Below are positions 42,187 to 52,266 of a stretch of 64,000 nt of DNA, piece by piece. Every line of letters starts with the position of its first letter. Within the stretch, counting starts at the first letter, position 1. Under the pieces are notes generated by a model that had not been told where the DNA came from, did no database searches, and worked only from the letters and a program-made list of their open reading frames with translations. The DNA is from Roseiterribacter gracilis (GTDB lineage Bacteria; Pseudomonadota; Alphaproteobacteria; BOG-932; Roseiterribacteraceae): NCBI GenBank assembly GCA_018332375.1, contig BOPV01000001.1, positions 806,001 to 870,000 of the forward strand, given 5' to 3'. Made by a program: the position numbers and the translations under genes.

Positions 42187-44493
42187 TTAGAATTTGGTGC
42201 CGAAGCTGAAGCGGAAGACTTCGGTCTCGTCGAACTTCTGCTTCACCACCGGGATTGCGATGTCGATGCGCAACGGACCCAGCGGCGACTTCCACGACAC
42301 GCCGACGCCCGGCGCAACGCGCGGCACGGCGCGATCGACGATGGTCGGAATGGTGGTCTGGCCGAGACCGTCGAGCACCGGCTTGCCCTTGCCGTCGAGG
42401 CCCCACAGCGTGCCGACGTCGGTAAAGGCGTGTGCCTTGATGCCAAATTCCTGCGGCAGGCCGAGCGGGAACGTGAATTCCGCGGTGATCTTGCCGTAGT
42501 AGTTGCCGCCCAACGCGTCGCGCGTGTTGGCGTCACGCGGACCAATACCAGCAACTTTAAAGCCGCGCAGCGTGTCGCCACCGATGAAGAAGCGGTTGGC
42601 GATCTGGACGTCTTCGCCGAGGCCGAAGATGGCGCCGAGTTCGCTGGTCAGGCTGAATACGATGTTGCTGTCGAACACCTGCTTGTACCAACCGGCCGAC
42701 AGAACGGCGCGCGCGAAATGCACGTCGCCGCCAAAGCCGGCGAGATCGGTCGACAAGGTCAGCACGGTGCCCTTGGTCGGGTCGATGCGGCTGTCGCGCA
42801 GATCGAGGCTGAGTTCCTGACCGATCAACGAGGTCAGACGCTGGCCCCGCTGCTGGAAGATGTAGGCCGACGCGCCAGCGGCGATGTCGGTGATCTCGTT
42901 CCGCTCCAGGCGATAAATCAGACGCTGGCGCAGACGTTCCGCGATCGGATAGCCGAGCTTGAAGTCGAAACCGGTCTGAACCTGGTTGTAGTTCGAGAAG
43001 TCCTGGAAGTCGCGGCGGACGTGGAACAGATCGACGCCGGCCGCGAGATCTTTGCGCAGGAAGTACGGCTGCGTGTAGCCGAGCGAGAATTCCTGCGTCA
43101 GACGCGACACGGTGGTTGCGAACTGAATGTCTTTGCCTTCACCGAGCAGGTTGCGCTGGCGAATGCGGAAGTCGACGAGCGGACCGTCGGTCGACGAGAA
43201 GCCGGCGCCGATCTGGATTTCACCAGTCGACTGTTCGGTCACGTTGACGTCGATGATCGTGCGGTCCGGTTCGCTGCCCGGGTTGTTGACGACGTCGACC
43301 TTCTCGAAGAAGCCGAGATCTTTGGCGCGCTGTTCCGAACGCTTCAACTTGGCCTGGTTGAAGGGATCGCCTTCGGCCAACTGGAATTCGCGGCGCACGA
43401 CTTCGTCGAGCGTCTGCACGTTGCCGGTGATGTTGATGCGTTCAACGAAGACGCGCGGGCCTTCGCTGATGCTGAAGGTCACGTCGACCGTGCGGTTCTC
43501 TTTGTTGCGCACGATTTCCGGACGCACGTCGACGAACGCATATTGCTGGTTGCCGACCGCGTTGGTCAGCGCAACGACCGCATCTTCGATCGCGGTCGCG
43601 TTGTACCAATCGCCCGACTCAAAGGTCAGCTCTTCCTTGAGCGGCTCGACGTCGAGACCTTTCAGTTCGCCGCGGATCTCGACCTTGTTGAATTTGTAAC
43701 GCTCGCCTTCATCGACGGTGAAGGTGAGGAAGAAGTCCTGTTTGTCGGGAGTCAGTTCGGCGTTTGACGACACGACGCGGAAGTCGGCATAGCCTTCGCG
43801 CAGATAGTAGCGACGCAGCAGTTCCTTATCGAACTGCACGCGATCGGGATCGTAGCTGTCGTTCGACGTCAGGAAACGCCACCAGACAGCTTCCTTGGTC
43901 TGCACGATGTCGCGCAGATCGGCGTCCGAGAAATGCGAGTTGCCGACGAAGTTGATGCGGCGCACTGGCGTGCGCGGGCCTTCGTCGATTTCGAACACGA
44001 CGTCGACGCGGTTGCCGTCGAGCTGAATGACCTTGGGCTCGATGCGCGCCGAATAGCGGCCCGAGCGGCGATAGATTTCGAGCAGACGGTCGACGTCAGC
44101 CTGCACGCGGGTGCGGGTGTAGACGGTACGCGGGCGCAGCTGCAGCTCCTGCTCCAGCTTGTCGCTTTCGACCTTCTTGTTTCCCTCGAGCGCGATGCGA
44201 TTGATGATCGGATTTTCGACCACCTTCACCACCAGCACGTCGCGCTGCACCGTCAGTCCGACGTCGGCAAACAAGCCGGTGCCGAACAACGTTTTGAGCG
44301 ACTGGTCGAGCTGGTCGCGGTCCACCGCATCGCCGGGACGCACGCTGAGGTACGACAACACGGTCGTGGCCTCGATGCGCTGCGTGCCGTCAACGCGGAT
44401 CTCGCGGACAACCTGGCTTTGCGCCAGCGCGGCTTCACTGACACTGGCGAGCAAAGCAGCCAGCAACAGCGGTCGAATCGAACGGCTGAGCAT
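42187..44493 (-). CDS. bamA: outer membrane protein assembly factor BamA
   Basis: 768 residues. A signal peptide (LLLAALLASVSEAALAQ) leads to five POTRA domains (about residues 25-420, beginning VVREIRVDGTQRIEATTVLSYL in part) and a 16-strand beta barrel ending in the typical aromatic C-terminal strand (FRFSFGTKF). The barrel contains RGFKVAGIGPRD, which corresponds to the conserved VRGF loop-6 motif (here LRGF). It inserts beta-barrel proteins into the outer membrane. It lies between rseP and skp as in most proteobacteria. Confidence 0.97.
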   Translation of the reverse strand: MLSRSIRPLLLAALLASVSEAALAQSQVVREIRVDGTQRIEATTVLSYLSVRPGDAVDRDQLDQSLKTLFGTGLFADVGLTVQRDVLVVKVVENPIINRIALEGNKKVESDKLEQELQLRPRTVYTRTRVQADVDRLLEIYRRSGRYSARIEPKVIQLDGNRVDVVFEIDEGPRTPVRRINFVGNSHFSDADLRDIVQTKEAVWWRFLTSNDSYDPDRVQFDKELLRRYYLREGYADFRVVSSNAELTPDKQDFFLTFTVDEGERYKFNKVEIRGELKGLDVEPLKEELTFESGDWYNATAIEDAVVALTNAVGNQQYAFVDVRPEIVRNKENRTVDVTFSISEGPRVFVERINITGNVQTLDEVVRREFQLAEGDPFNQAKLKRSEQRAKDLGFFEKVDVVNNPGSEPDRTIIDVNVTEQSTGEIQIGAGFSSTDGPLVDFRIRQRNLLGEGKDIQFATTVSRLTQEFSLGYTQPYFLRKDLAAGVDLFHVRRDFQDFSNYNQVQTGFDFKLGYPIAERLRQRLIYRLERNEITDIAAGASAYIFQQRGQRLTSLIGQELSLDLRDSRIDPTKGTVLTLSTDLAGFGGDVHFARAVLSAGWYKQVFDSNIVFSLTSELGAIFGLGEDVQIANRFFIGGDTLRGFKVAGIGPRDANTRDALGGNYYGKITAEFTFPLGLPQEFGIKAHAFTDVGTLWGLDGKGKPVLDGLGQTTIPTIVDRAVPRVAPGVGVSWKSPLGPLRIDIAIPVVKQKFDETEVFRFSFGTKF

Positions 44494-44510
44494 GAGTCGG
44501 AGGGTCGGTC

Positions 44511-45650
44511 CTACGAGATCAGATTCCGGACGTACTCGACGGCCTTAAGGTTCACCAGATCGTTCCACAGGGCGAAAACGCCGAGCATGACGACCAGGGC
44601 AAGCCCGACCCGGAAACTGAAGTTGAGCGCGCGTTCCCCGAGCGGGCGACCGCGCAGGGCCTCGATGCCATAGATCATCAGATGTCCCCCGTCCAGCATG
44701 GGGACCGGGAACAGGTTGATCAGGCCGAGATTGATCGAAAGTACGGCCATAAACGTGACGAAACCGACCACGCCGGTGCGCCAGAAGTCTTTCGACATCT
44801 GTGCGATTCGCAGCGGCCCGCCCAGCTCTTCCGTACCGCGGGTACCGGCCAGCATCTGACCCAGCGCGACGCCCGTATTACGGACCATCGACGCGGTTTC
44901 CAGCGTCGCGCGCCAGACCGCGGTCGCGGGATCGTGCTGGACGATTTCCGCCTGCCCGCTCCGCACGCCGAGCTGGCCGACGCGGTGCTTGTTTCCGAAA
45001 TTATCTGTCAGCTCGGTCGCTTTGGGCGTGACCAGCACTTCGATCTGCTTGCCGTCGCGCAGCACCGTCAGCGGGAAGGTCGCGTCGGGACGCAGGCGCA
45101 CGGCCTGGGACAGGTCTTCGAACCGGTCGACCCCCTGGCCCGCAACCGACACGACCCGGTCGCCAGCCTGCAGCCCGGCAGCCGCAGCGGCGCCGTCCGC
45201 GACGACCTCGCCCAGCACCGGCGGCGTGAAGGCCTGGCCGACCGTGGCGAACAGAATGGCCAGCGCCACGATGGCGAAAATGAAATTGGCTGCCGGACCG
45301 GCGACGACGATCGCAGCGCGCTGCGCCAGCGTCTTGTGCACGAAAGAGACTTTGCGCTCCTCCGCGCTCATGTGCGCCACCTCTTCTTCCGAGGCGGGTT
45401 TGCTGGCGACGTCCTGGTCGCCGAACATCTTCACGAAACCGCCGAGCGGCAGCGCGCTGAATTTCCAACGCGTGCCAGCTTTATCGAAGAAGCCGAACAG
45501 TTCGGGCCCGAAGCCGATCGAGAACATCTCGACGCGAACGCCGCAGCGCCGCGCGATCCAGTAGTGCCCGAGCTCGTGAATGAACACGAGCACGGTGAGC
45601 ACAATCAGGAACGGCAGCACGTAGCCGAGAGTGGAACCGAGGAAACCCAT
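44511..45650 (-). CDS. rseP: RIP metalloprotease RseP (site-2 protease family)
   Basis: 379 residues. Zinc motif His25-Glu26-x-x-His29 (FIHELGHYW) lies in the first membrane segment. A single PDZ domain spans about residues 125-200 (LGEVVADGAAAAAGLQAGDRV). The second metal motif NLFPVPMLDGG is near residue 320. It cuts anti-sigma factors and leftover signal peptides within the membrane. It has one PDZ domain, where the E. coli protein has two. Confidence 0.95.
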   Translation of the reverse strand: MGFLGSTLGYVLPFLIVLTVLVFIHELGHYWIARRCGVRVEMFSIGFGPELFGFFDKAGTRWKFSALPLGGFVKMFGDQDVASKPASEEEVAHMSAEERKVSFVHKTLAQRAAIVVAGPAANFIFAIVALAILFATVGQAFTPPVLGEVVADGAAAAAGLQAGDRVVSVAGQGVDRFEDLSQAVRLRPDATFPLTVLRDGKQIEVLVTPKATELTDNFGNKHRVGQLGVRSGQAEIVQHDPATAVWRATLETASMVRNTGVALGQMLAGTRGTEELGGPLRIAQMSKDFWRTGVVGFVTFMAVLSINLGLINLFPVPMLDGGHLMIYGIEALRGRPLGERALNFSFRVGLALVVMLGVFALWNDLVNLKAVEYVRNLIS

Positions 45651-45686
45651 GGGCTGGAGACCGAATTAATGTTGGACGGCGTGTCG

Positions 45687-46877
45687 TCAGCCCGCCGACG
45701 CCGCGACTTGCGGCGCAGGCGTGGCATCAGACGCTGTCACGAAAGAGGCGGCAATGCGGCGGGCCGTCTCGTCAACCTGGATTACGTCGTCGAGCGAGCC
45801 AAGCGGGCCGGTCGGACCGGCCTCCATGGTGCGTTCGACGATCGCAGCAATGTCCAGGAATCCGATGCGGTTCTCGAGGAAAGCGGCGACCGCCACCTCA
45901 TTCGCAGCGTTGAGTACGGTTGGTACCGCCCCGCGGGCGCGCAGCGCCTCGCGTGCAAGGCGGATGGCAGGGAATTTCACCGGATCGGCCGGTTCGAAGG
46001 TCAGCTTGCCGATCTGCGCCAGATCAAGCCGCTTGCAGTTGGTCTCGAGACGATTGGGCCAGGACAACGCAACAGCAACCGGCGTGCGCATGTCGGGATG
46101 GCCCAAGTGCGCAAGCACTGACCCGTCCTGATATTCGACCAGCGAGTGCACGACCGATTGCGGGTGCACGACGATGTCGATGCGTTCTTCCGGCATCGCG
46201 AACAGGAAATGCGCCTCGATCACTTCGAGGCCCTTGTTCATCATCGTTGCGCTGTCGATCGAGATCTTGGCGCCCATCGACCACACCGGATGCTTCACTG
46301 CATCGGCCGCGGTCGCGCGCTGCATCACGCTGAGCGGTGCGTCGCGGAACGGACCGCCCGATGCAGTCAGAATCAAACGTTCGACGGCGCGCCGTTCGTT
46401 TGGTGCGAAGACCTGAAAGATCGCGCTGTGTTCGCTGTCGACCGGCAACAATGGCACGCCGGTTTTCTGCGTTGCCTGCAAAACAATTTCGCCGGCGCAG
46501 ACCAGCGTTTCCTTGTTTGCGAGCGCGATCGGAATGCCGGCTTCGATCGCGGCCAACGTGGGCTTCAATCCCGCCGCGCCAACGATCGCTGCAACAACGA
46601 TGTCGGCTGGCATTGCAGCTGCTCCGCAGACCGCAGCGGGTCCGGCAGCAACCTCAATATTGGTGCCCGCCAGCGCTTCTTTCAGCGCCGTGTAGCAGCT
46701 TGGGTCGGCGACCACGGCGCGCGCGGCGCCAAAGCGGCGCGCCGCTGCGGCAAGCCCGGCCACGTCGCGGTTCGCGGTCAGTGCCGCAATACGAAACTGC
46801 TCGGGATGGTCCGCGACGAGCTCGAGCGTGGTGCGACCAACCGAACCGGTGGCGCCAAGAATCGTGATCCGTTTCAT
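45687..46877 (-). CDS. dxr: 1-deoxy-D-xylulose-5-phosphate reductoisomerase
   Basis: 396 residues; converts DXP to MEP in the non-mevalonate isoprenoid pathway, using NADPH and a divalent metal. NADPH-binding ILGATGSVGRTTLE at the N-terminus, LANKETLVCAG, the metal-binding stretch LLPVDSEHSAIFQ, and ASGGPFRD are all present. Its product leads to the undecaprenyl diphosphate made by UppS from the same operon. It follows cdsA by 12 nt. Confidence 0.97.
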   Translation of the reverse strand: MKRITILGATGSVGRTTLELVADHPEQFRIAALTANRDVAGLAAAARRFGAARAVVADPSCYTALKEALAGTNIEVAAGPAAVCGAAAMPADIVVAAIVGAAGLKPTLAAIEAGIPIALANKETLVCAGEIVLQATQKTGVPLLPVDSEHSAIFQVFAPNERRAVERLILTASGGPFRDAPLSVMQRATAADAVKHPVWSMGAKISIDSATMMNKGLEVIEAHFLFAMPEERIDIVVHPQSVVHSLVEYQDGSVLAHLGHPDMRTPVAVALSWPNRLETNCKRLDLAQIGKLTFEPADPVKFPAIRLAREALRARGAVPTVLNAANEVAVAAFLENRIGFLDIAAIVERTMEAGPTGPLGSLDDVIQVDETARRIAASFVTASDATPAPQVAASAG

Positions 46878-46889
46878 GTTACGGGCGCC

Positions 46890-47705
46890 TCAATGCCACG
46901 CCGTGAGCCGGCCGGCGAGTGCGACAAGCAGCGCAAAGCCAGGAACCGCCAGCAAAGCGGCGTCGATCCGGTCCAGAACCCCGCCATGGCCCGGGATCAG
47001 CCCGCCGGAATCCTTGACGCCCTGACGGCGCTTGATCGCGCTTTCGAACAGGTCGCCAGCCAGCGCCAGCGCCGCCACGAAGGCAGCGACCGCCAAGGTC
47101 GCGACCACCGGCGCTGCAAAGGCTTCGGCCCACAGGAACGCAACCAGCAGCGCCAGCGCAAAACCGCCGACCACACCCGCCCAGGTCTTCTTGGGGCTGA
47201 TCCGCGGCCAGAGTTTGGGGCCGCCAAGGCTTCGCCCGACCGCATAGCCGCCAATGTCCGCGGCCCACACGACCGGCAGCACGAACAGTAGGTCCTGCCA
47301 GCCGTGCGGGTCGTGCCCGCGCAACCAGGCGAGCGACACCAGGCTGGCCCCGACATAGGCCAGACCGAAGGTGCTGAGACGCGGGTTTTGCGCCCCGCCG
47401 ACACGCGCCAGGACGTAGAGGCCGGCGCCGGTGATCACGAAGGTTGCGAGCGCCGGCCACAGGCCACCGCTCCAGGTCGCGACCAGCAGAAAGAACAGGC
47501 CGACATAGGCGATGATTGCGTAGTGCAGCTCGGGATCGGGCCACGTCATGCGCAGCCATTCGCGCAACGCTGCGGCGGTGAACGCGAAGACGAGCAGATC
47601 GAACAGTGTGCCGCCCCAAATCGCGGCGGCGATCACTGGCGGCGCCAACACCAATGCCGACACGATCCGTTGGAGCAGATTGCGATTGTGGCCCTCCCCG
47701 CTCAT
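46890..47705 (-). CDS. cdsA: phosphatidate cytidylyltransferase (CDP-diglyceride synthase)
   Basis: 271 residues from ATG 47705; an ATG at 47789 would add 28 residues and overlap uppS by 62 nt. Neither has a good ribosome binding site. About seven membrane segments are present. The CDP-diglyceride synthase signature is clear near the C-terminus: SAIKRRQGVKDSGGLIPGHG with GGVLDRID following. Also WAADIGGYAVGRSLGGPKL and ISPKKTWAG. It makes CDP-diacylglycerol, the precursor of all phospholipids. Confidence 0.94.
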   Translation of the reverse strand: MSGEGHNRNLLQRIVSALVLAPPVIAAAIWGGTLFDLLVFAFTAAALREWLRMTWPDPELHYAIIAYVGLFFLLVATWSGGLWPALATFVITGAGLYVLARVGGAQNPRLSTFGLAYVGASLVSLAWLRGHDPHGWQDLLFVLPVVWAADIGGYAVGRSLGGPKLWPRISPKKTWAGVVGGFALALLVAFLWAEAFAAPVVATLAVAAFVAALALAGDLFESAIKRRQGVKDSGGLIPGHGGVLDRIDAALLAVPGFALLVALAGRLTAWH

Positions 47706-47727
47706 GTGGGGAGACGCAGAATCGTTG

Positions 47728-48450
47728 TCAGCGTGTTTCCAGGACCGCGCCGTATCGGCGTTCGCGCCGGCCGAATTCGCGGATGGCATGATCTAGATCC
47801 GACTGCGAAAAATCCGGCCAAAGCGTATCGAGGAAGACAAGCTCCGCATAGGCCGACTGCCACAAGAAGAAGTTTGAAATACGTTGTTCACCCGAAGTCC
47901 GGATCAGCAGATCCGGGTCGGGCAAATCGGCCGTCCACAACGCACTTGCGAACGCGTCTTCGTCGATCGTCGCTGGGTCGACGCCCGACGCCGCCAGCTT
48001 GCGCGCGGCCTGCACCAAATCCTGACGACCGCCATAGGACAGCGCGACCGTGAGGTTCAGGGCAGTGTTGTCTTTGGTCAGTTCTTCGGCGCGCTCGATC
48101 AGCTTGACGATGTCGGACGCAAGCTTGTCGCGCTCACCGATTACGCGCAGCCGCACATTCTGTTTGTGCAGCTCGGCGATTTCGCTGCGCAGATAAAAGC
48201 GCAGCAGCAACATCAGATCTTCGACTTCGGCCGCCGGACGGCGCCAATTCTCACTCGAGAAACCAAACAACGTCAGATACGGAATGCCGCGTTCACCGAC
48301 CATTTCGATGGTGCGACGAACCGTTTCGATGCCTTTGCGATGACCCGCAGTACGCGTCAGCCCGCGCGCCGTCGCCCAGCGCCCGTTGCCATCCATGATG
48401 ATTGCAACATGGACCGGCAGAGCATCATCGGGTGCGGCGGTCGTCGGCAT
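47728..48450 (-). CDS. uppS: undecaprenyl diphosphate synthase (cis-prenyltransferase)
   Basis: 240 residues. Substrate site IIMDGNGRWA (catalytic Asp), GHRKGIETVR, LTLFGFSSENWRRP and the C-terminal signature DLLIRTSGEQRISNFFLWQ and YAELVF are all present. It builds the C55 lipid carrier for peptidoglycan and surface polysaccharides. ATG 48450 shares its A with the frr stop (TGATG). Confidence 0.97.
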   Translation of the reverse strand: MPTTAAPDDALPVHVAIIMDGNGRWATARGLTRTAGHRKGIETVRRTIEMVGERGIPYLTLFGFSSENWRRPAAEVEDLMLLLRFYLRSEIAELHKQNVRLRVIGERDKLASDIVKLIERAEELTKDNTALNLTVALSYGGRQDLVQAARKLAASGVDPATIDEDAFASALWTADLPDPDLLIRTSGEQRISNFFLWQSAYAELVFLDTLWPDFSQSDLDHAIREFGRRERRYGAVLETR

Positions 48451-49007
48451 CAGACCTGCTTGATTTCCTTTTCCTTCGACGCGAGCGCTTCGTCGATCTT
48501 CTTGATGTGCGCGTCGGTCAGCTTCTGCACTTCTTCGGCCAAGCGCTTGTGCTCGTCCTCCGAAATCTCGCGATCTTTCTCGGCCTTCTTCAAGAGATCC
48601 ATGCCGTCGCGGCGCACGTTGCGCACGGCGACACGCGCCTCTTCAGAATATTTGCCTGCGACCTTGGCCAACTCAGCGCGACGCTCTTGGTTCAGTTCCG
48701 GAATCGGAACGCGCACCGTCGTCCCATCCGCCTGCGCGTTGAGACCAAGGCCGGCCGCACCGATCGCCTTAGCAACGGCGGCGACCATGCCTTTGTCCCA
48801 TACCGAAACCGTAATCAGGCGCGGCTCGGGCGCGCTCACCGTACCGACCTGGGTGATCGGCATCGTCTGGCCGTAGGCTTCGACCATCACCGGCTCGAGC
48901 AGGCTCGCCGAAGCGCGCCCGGTACGCAGGCCGGCGAATTCTTTCCGCAGCACTTCCAGTGCCGAATCCATGCGACGGTTGACGTCTGCGAGCTTCGGAT
49001 GGGTCAT
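48450..49007 (-). CDS. frr: ribosome recycling factor
   Basis: 185 residues; splits post-termination ribosomes together with EF-G. The whole sequence fits the family: [17 protein letters not shown] near residue 30, [19 protein letters not shown] near residue 110 and the charged helical end. It lies 15 nt after pyrH. Confidence 0.98.
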   Translation of the reverse strand: MTHPKLADVNRRMDSALEVLRKEFAGLRTGRASASLLEPVMVEAYGQTMPITQVGTVSAPEPRLITVSVWDKGMVAAVAKAIGAAGLGLNAQADGTTVRVPIPELNQERRAELAKVAGKYSEEARVAVRNVRRDGMDLLKKAEKDREISEDEHKRLAEEVQKLTDAHIKKIDEALASKEKEIKQV

Positions 49008-49022
49008 GGGTTCAGGTCCGTA

Positions 49023-49754
49023 TCAGCGATTTGTGACAATCGTATAGCGGCCTGAGCCGCGGAAGATATTCGCGAAGCCGTTGGGCTCGGTGATCGAGAA
49101 CACCAGGATCGGAATATCGCTCTCACGCGCCAGGCTGATCGCCGACGCGTCCATGACGCCGAGATCGCGCGCCAGCACGTCGAGATAGGTCAGTTTTTCA
49201 TAGCGCGTTGCGGTCGGATCCTTAATCGGATCGGCGGTGTATACGCCGTCGACCTTGGTTCCTTTGAGCAGCGCGTCGCAGCCCATTTCGCTGGCGCGCA
49301 ATGCGGCCGCCGTGTCGGTCGTGAAAAACGGATTGCCGGTACCGGCGGCGAAAATCACCACCCGCCCCTTTTCCATGTGACGCACCGCACGACGACGAAT
49401 GTACGGCTCGCAAACCGTCGTCATCGGAATCGCGGATTGAACGCGCGTCGAAACGCCGAGACGTTCGAGCGCGTTCTGCACCGCGAGTGAATTGATGACG
49501 GTTGCCAGCATGCCCATGTAGTCGGCGCTGGCGCGTTCCATGCCGTTCGCAGCACCCGAGATGCCGCGAAAGATGTTGCCGCCGCCGATCACGAGACAGA
49601 CTTCGACGCCCATCTCAACAACCGCTTTTACTTCGGCGGCAATGCGTTCGACCGTGGTCGAATCGAGTCCGTATTCGCGATCCCCCATCAAGGCCTCACC
49701 AGAGACCTTGAGGAGGACGCGTTTAAACGAAGGTTCGGCGCCCCCCGCCTTCAT
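49023..49754 (-). CDS. pyrH: UMP kinase
   Basis: 243 residues of the amino acid kinase fold; makes UDP from UMP. N-terminal [13 protein letters not shown], then [16 protein letters not shown], the nucleotide region [20 protein letters not shown], and [14 protein letters not shown]. The start follows the tsf stop by 2 nt. Usually a hexamer controlled by GTP and UTP. Confidence 0.98.
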   Translation of the reverse strand: MKAGGAEPSFKRVLLKVSGEALMGDREYGLDSTTVERIAAEVKAVVEMGVEVCLVIGGGNIFRGISGAANGMERASADYMGMLATVINSLAVQNALERLGVSTRVQSAIPMTTVCEPYIRRRAVRHMEKGRVVIFAAGTGNPFFTTDTAAALRASEMGCDALLKGTKVDGVYTADPIKDPTATRYEKLTYLDVLARDLGVMDASAISLARESDIPILVFSITEPNGFANIFRGSGRYTIVTNR

Positions 49755-49756
49755 GC

Positions 49757-50677
49757 TTAGCGAGCCGCTTGGGCTGCGACTTCGGCGGCGAAGTCCACCT
49801 GTTCCTTCTCGATGCCTTCGCCGAGCGCGAAGCGCACGAAGCCAGCAAGCACGACCGGCGCACCGATCTCCTTGGTCGCCTTTTCGACGACCGACTTCAC
49901 CTTCGACTCACCGTCGACGACGTAGACCTGCTCGAGCAGCACCACTTCTTCGTAGTACTTGCGCAGACGGCCTTCGACCATCTTGGCGATGATGTCTTCG
50001 CCCTTGCCCGACGCACGCGCCTGATCGGCAAGCACTTCGCGTTCGCGATCGAGATTGGTCGGATCGACGTCGCCAATCGACAGTGCTTCCGGACGCGCAG
50101 CCGCGACATGCATCGCGAGCTGACGGCCAAGCGCCTGCAGCTTTTCCGGATCGCCGGCCGACTCCAACGCAATGAGCACGCCGATCTTGCCGAGGTTCGG
50201 CGCAATCGGGTTGTGCACGTACGACGCAACCACACCCTGCTTCACAGCAAGCTTGGCGACGCGACGAATGCTCATGTTCTCGCCGATGGTGGCGATCAGC
50301 GCGGTCAGTTCTTCCTGCAACGTCTTGTCGCCGTGCTTGGCGTTCTTCAACGCCTCGACGTCGCCATCGACCTGCAATGCGATCTGACCAGCCGCTTTCA
50401 CGTACGACTGGAACTGGTCGTTGCGCGCAACGAAGTCGGTCTCGGCGTTGATTTCGACCACCGCACCCGAGGTGCCGGTGGTCGCAACCGTGACCAGACC
50501 TTCGGCCGCAACGCGGCCCGACTTCTTTGCGGCAGCGGCAAGACCCTTCTTGCGCAGCCAATCGACGGCAGCTTCGAAGTCGCCGGCAACTTCGCCCAGC
50601 GCCTTCTTGCAATCCATCATGCCAGCGCCGGTCTTCTCGCGAAGATCCTTCACCAGCGCAGCGGTGATTTCGGCCAT
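49757..50677 (-). CDS. tsf: translation elongation factor Ts
   Basis: 306 residues from ATG 50677; upstream in-frame codons overlap the rpsB 3' end and are not supported. The N-terminal UBA-like domain ([21 protein letters not shown]) and the core ([13 protein letters not shown]) are typical. It exchanges GDP for GTP on EF-Tu. It lies 25 nt after rpsB. Confidence 0.98.
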   Translation of the reverse strand: MAEITAALVKDLREKTGAGMMDCKKALGEVAGDFEAAVDWLRKKGLAAAAKKSGRVAAEGLVTVATTGTSGAVVEINAETDFVARNDQFQSYVKAAGQIALQVDGDVEALKNAKHGDKTLQEELTALIATIGENMSIRRVAKLAVKQGVVASYVHNPIAPNLGKIGVLIALESAGDPEKLQALGRQLAMHVAAARPEALSIGDVDPTNLDREREVLADQARASGKGEDIIAKMVEGRLRKYYEEVVLLEQVYVVDGESKVKSVVEKATKEIGAPVVLAGFVRFALGEGIEKEQVDFAAEVAAQAAR

Positions 50678-50702
50678 GTTTCGTACTCTCAGATCAAAAG
50701 GT

Positions 50703-51473
50703 TCAGGCGGTCGCTTCAGCCGGCAGCGTTTCGACCGGGGCCTGTTCGTTGGCACCGATATCAACGCCCGACGCGCGCAGTTCGGCCTGCAAGCCGTCCA
50801 GCACCGCCGACGCAACCAGATCGCAGTACATTTCGATCGCGCGCAGCGCGTCGTCATTGCCCGGGATCGGATAGGTCACGCCCGACGGATCAGCGTTCGA
50901 GTCGACCACGGCGATGACCGGGATCTTCAGGTTGGTGGCTTCCTGCACCGCGATCGACTCGCGGGTAACGTCGATGATGAAGATCGCGTCGGGCAGACCG
51001 CCCATTTCCTTGATGCCGCCAAGCGCGCGTTCCAGCTTGTCCTTCTCGCGCGTGAGCTGCAGCAGCTCCTTCTTGGTCAGACCATGCTGCGTCTCAGCCG
51101 AGGCGAGCTTTTCATCCAGTTCGCGCAGGCGACGGATCGAGCCCGAGATCGTCTTCCAATTGGTCAGCATTCCGCCGAGCCAACGGTGATTGACGTAGTA
51201 CTGACCGCAGCGCTGCGCAGCAGCGGCGATCTTTTCCTGCGCCTGACGCTTCGTACCAACGAACAAAATGCGGCCACCGTTGGCGGCGACGTCGCGCACA
51301 GCCTGCAGCGCCTGGTGCAGCATCGGCACCGACTGTTCGAGATCGATAATGTGGATGCCGTTACGGACACCGAAGATGAACGGCTTCATCTTGGGGTTCC
51401 AACGACGGGTGTGGTGACCAAAGTGCACACCAGCTTCGAGGAGCTGGCGCATGCTGAAAGCAGGCAGAGCCAT
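50703..51473 (-). CDS. rpsB: 30S ribosomal protein S2
   Basis: 256 residues. Family motifs include [42 protein letters not shown] and PDAIFIIDV. It starts the long operon that runs to gloA and is preceded by a well-matched promoter and a structured leader of about 135 nt. S2 commonly represses its own operon through the leader in other bacteria; whether it does so here is inference. Confidence 0.98.
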   Translation of the reverse strand: MALPAFSMRQLLEAGVHFGHHTRRWNPKMKPFIFGVRNGIHIIDLEQSVPMLHQALQAVRDVAANGGRILFVGTKRQAQEKIAAAAQRCGQYYVNHRWLGGMLTNWKTISGSIRRLRELDEKLASAETQHGLTKKELLQLTREKDKLERALGGIKEMGGLPDAIFIIDVTRESIAVQEATNLKIPVIAVVDSNADPSGVTYPIPGNDDALRAIEMYCDLVASAVLDGLQAELRASGVDIGANEQAPVETLPAEATA

Positions 51474-51525
51474 CTGCGGAATATCCTTTTTCCGGTTCGT
51501 CCGCCGCGGGCGTCGCCTTAGGAAA

Positions 51526-51576
51526 ACCCCGAAGGGTGATCACAAGACACCGGAGCACGGACCGGAACTCCCGGTC
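51526..51576 (-). promoter_or_regulatory. structured rpsB leader: two hairpins, one followed by a T-run
   Basis: The rpsB mRNA leader contains GACCGG-5 nt-CCGGTC (51560-51576), a strong stem. It is followed by ACCC-TTCG-GGGT (51526-51537) with a UUCG tetraloop that runs into TTTTCC. The second element resembles a small attenuator or an S2-binding structure about 50 nt ahead of the start codon. Confidence 0.5.
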
Positions 51577-51613
51577 AGCGCAAGCCCGCGTGTGGGGTTG
51601 AGTTGAGCGCGGG

Positions 51614-51642
51614 GATATAGCGAGTAAGCCCTGCGGGTGCAA
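51614..51642 (-). promoter_or_regulatory. sigma-70 promoter of the rpsB operon
   Basis: TTGCAC (-35, minus strand, 51642-51637), a 17-nt spacer and TATATC (-10, 51619-51614). Expected transcription start is near 51607, about 135 nt before the rpsB start. This is the best promoter match in the window and fits a strongly expressed operon. Confidence 0.75.
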
Positions 51643-51740
51643 CCGGACACTGCGTGTTACCCACTCGCAGCCTGGCTGGGCTCCAGGACTGGAATAGATA
51701 GGCTTCCCAGACGTTCTCCGGCCTGAAAGGAAACCATCCC

Positions 51741-52262
51741 ATGCGTATCTTGCGACCGGCGACTGCGCTGGCGGCGCTCTTGGCGCTGGCCAGCTGCGCA
51801 TCTCCAACCCCTTACGGCCCGGCCACCACGCCCGGCGGCGAGGGCTATTCCGAGACGCAGATCGAGGCCAACCGATTCCGCGTCAATTTCAAGGGCAATA
51901 CCGTCACCCCGCGCGAGACGGTGGAGAACTTCCTCCTGCTCCGTGCCGCCGAGCTGACGCTCAAGACCGGCAACACGTTCTTCGTCGTCGCCAAGGCCGA
52001 AACCGACCGCGACGTCTCCTATCACTGGGACGAGCCCGCCTTTTACGGCCATTACGGCTGGTGGGGCCCGCGCTGGGGCTACGGGCTGCGTGGCGGCTCG
52101 GGTTACAGCCGCCCAATCAATGAGTTCAACGCCCAGGCTGACATTCTGGTTTTCCGTGGACCCAAGCCCGCGAACGACCGCAATGCCTATGACGCACGCG
52201 ACGTGACGACCCGGTTGGGCCCGTTGGCCGCGGCGTCGCTGCAGCCGCGCCAGGGCTACTGA
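51741..52262 (+). CDS. CC0125/CC1285 family lipoprotein
   Basis: 173 residues. Signal peptide with lipobox LASC (Cys19). The family core reads ANRFRVNFKGNTVTPRETVENFLLLRAAELTLKTG in outline (about residues 43-78), followed by a Trp/Gly/Tyr-rich loop (YGHYGWWGPRWGYG). The ribosome binding site AAGGAA lies 9 nt before ATG 51741. The name follows small Caulobacter lipoproteins of unknown function; this rests on my recollection of that family. It is transcribed away from rpsB and converges on the LysE gene with a 4-bp gap. Confidence 0.82.
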   Translation: MRILRPATALAALLALASCASPTPYGPATTPGGEGYSETQIEANRFRVNFKGNTVTPRETVENFLLLRAAELTLKTGNTFFVVAKAETDRDVSYHWDEPAFYGHYGWWGPRWGYGLRGGSGYSRPINEFNAQADILVFRGPKPANDRNAYDARDVTTRLGPLAAASLQPRQGY

Positions 52263-52266
52263 GCAA

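Noticed and set aside
49757..50857. Extended elongation factor Ts beginning at 50857
   Set aside because: The extra codons lie within the end of rpsB; the conserved protein begins at ATG 50677.
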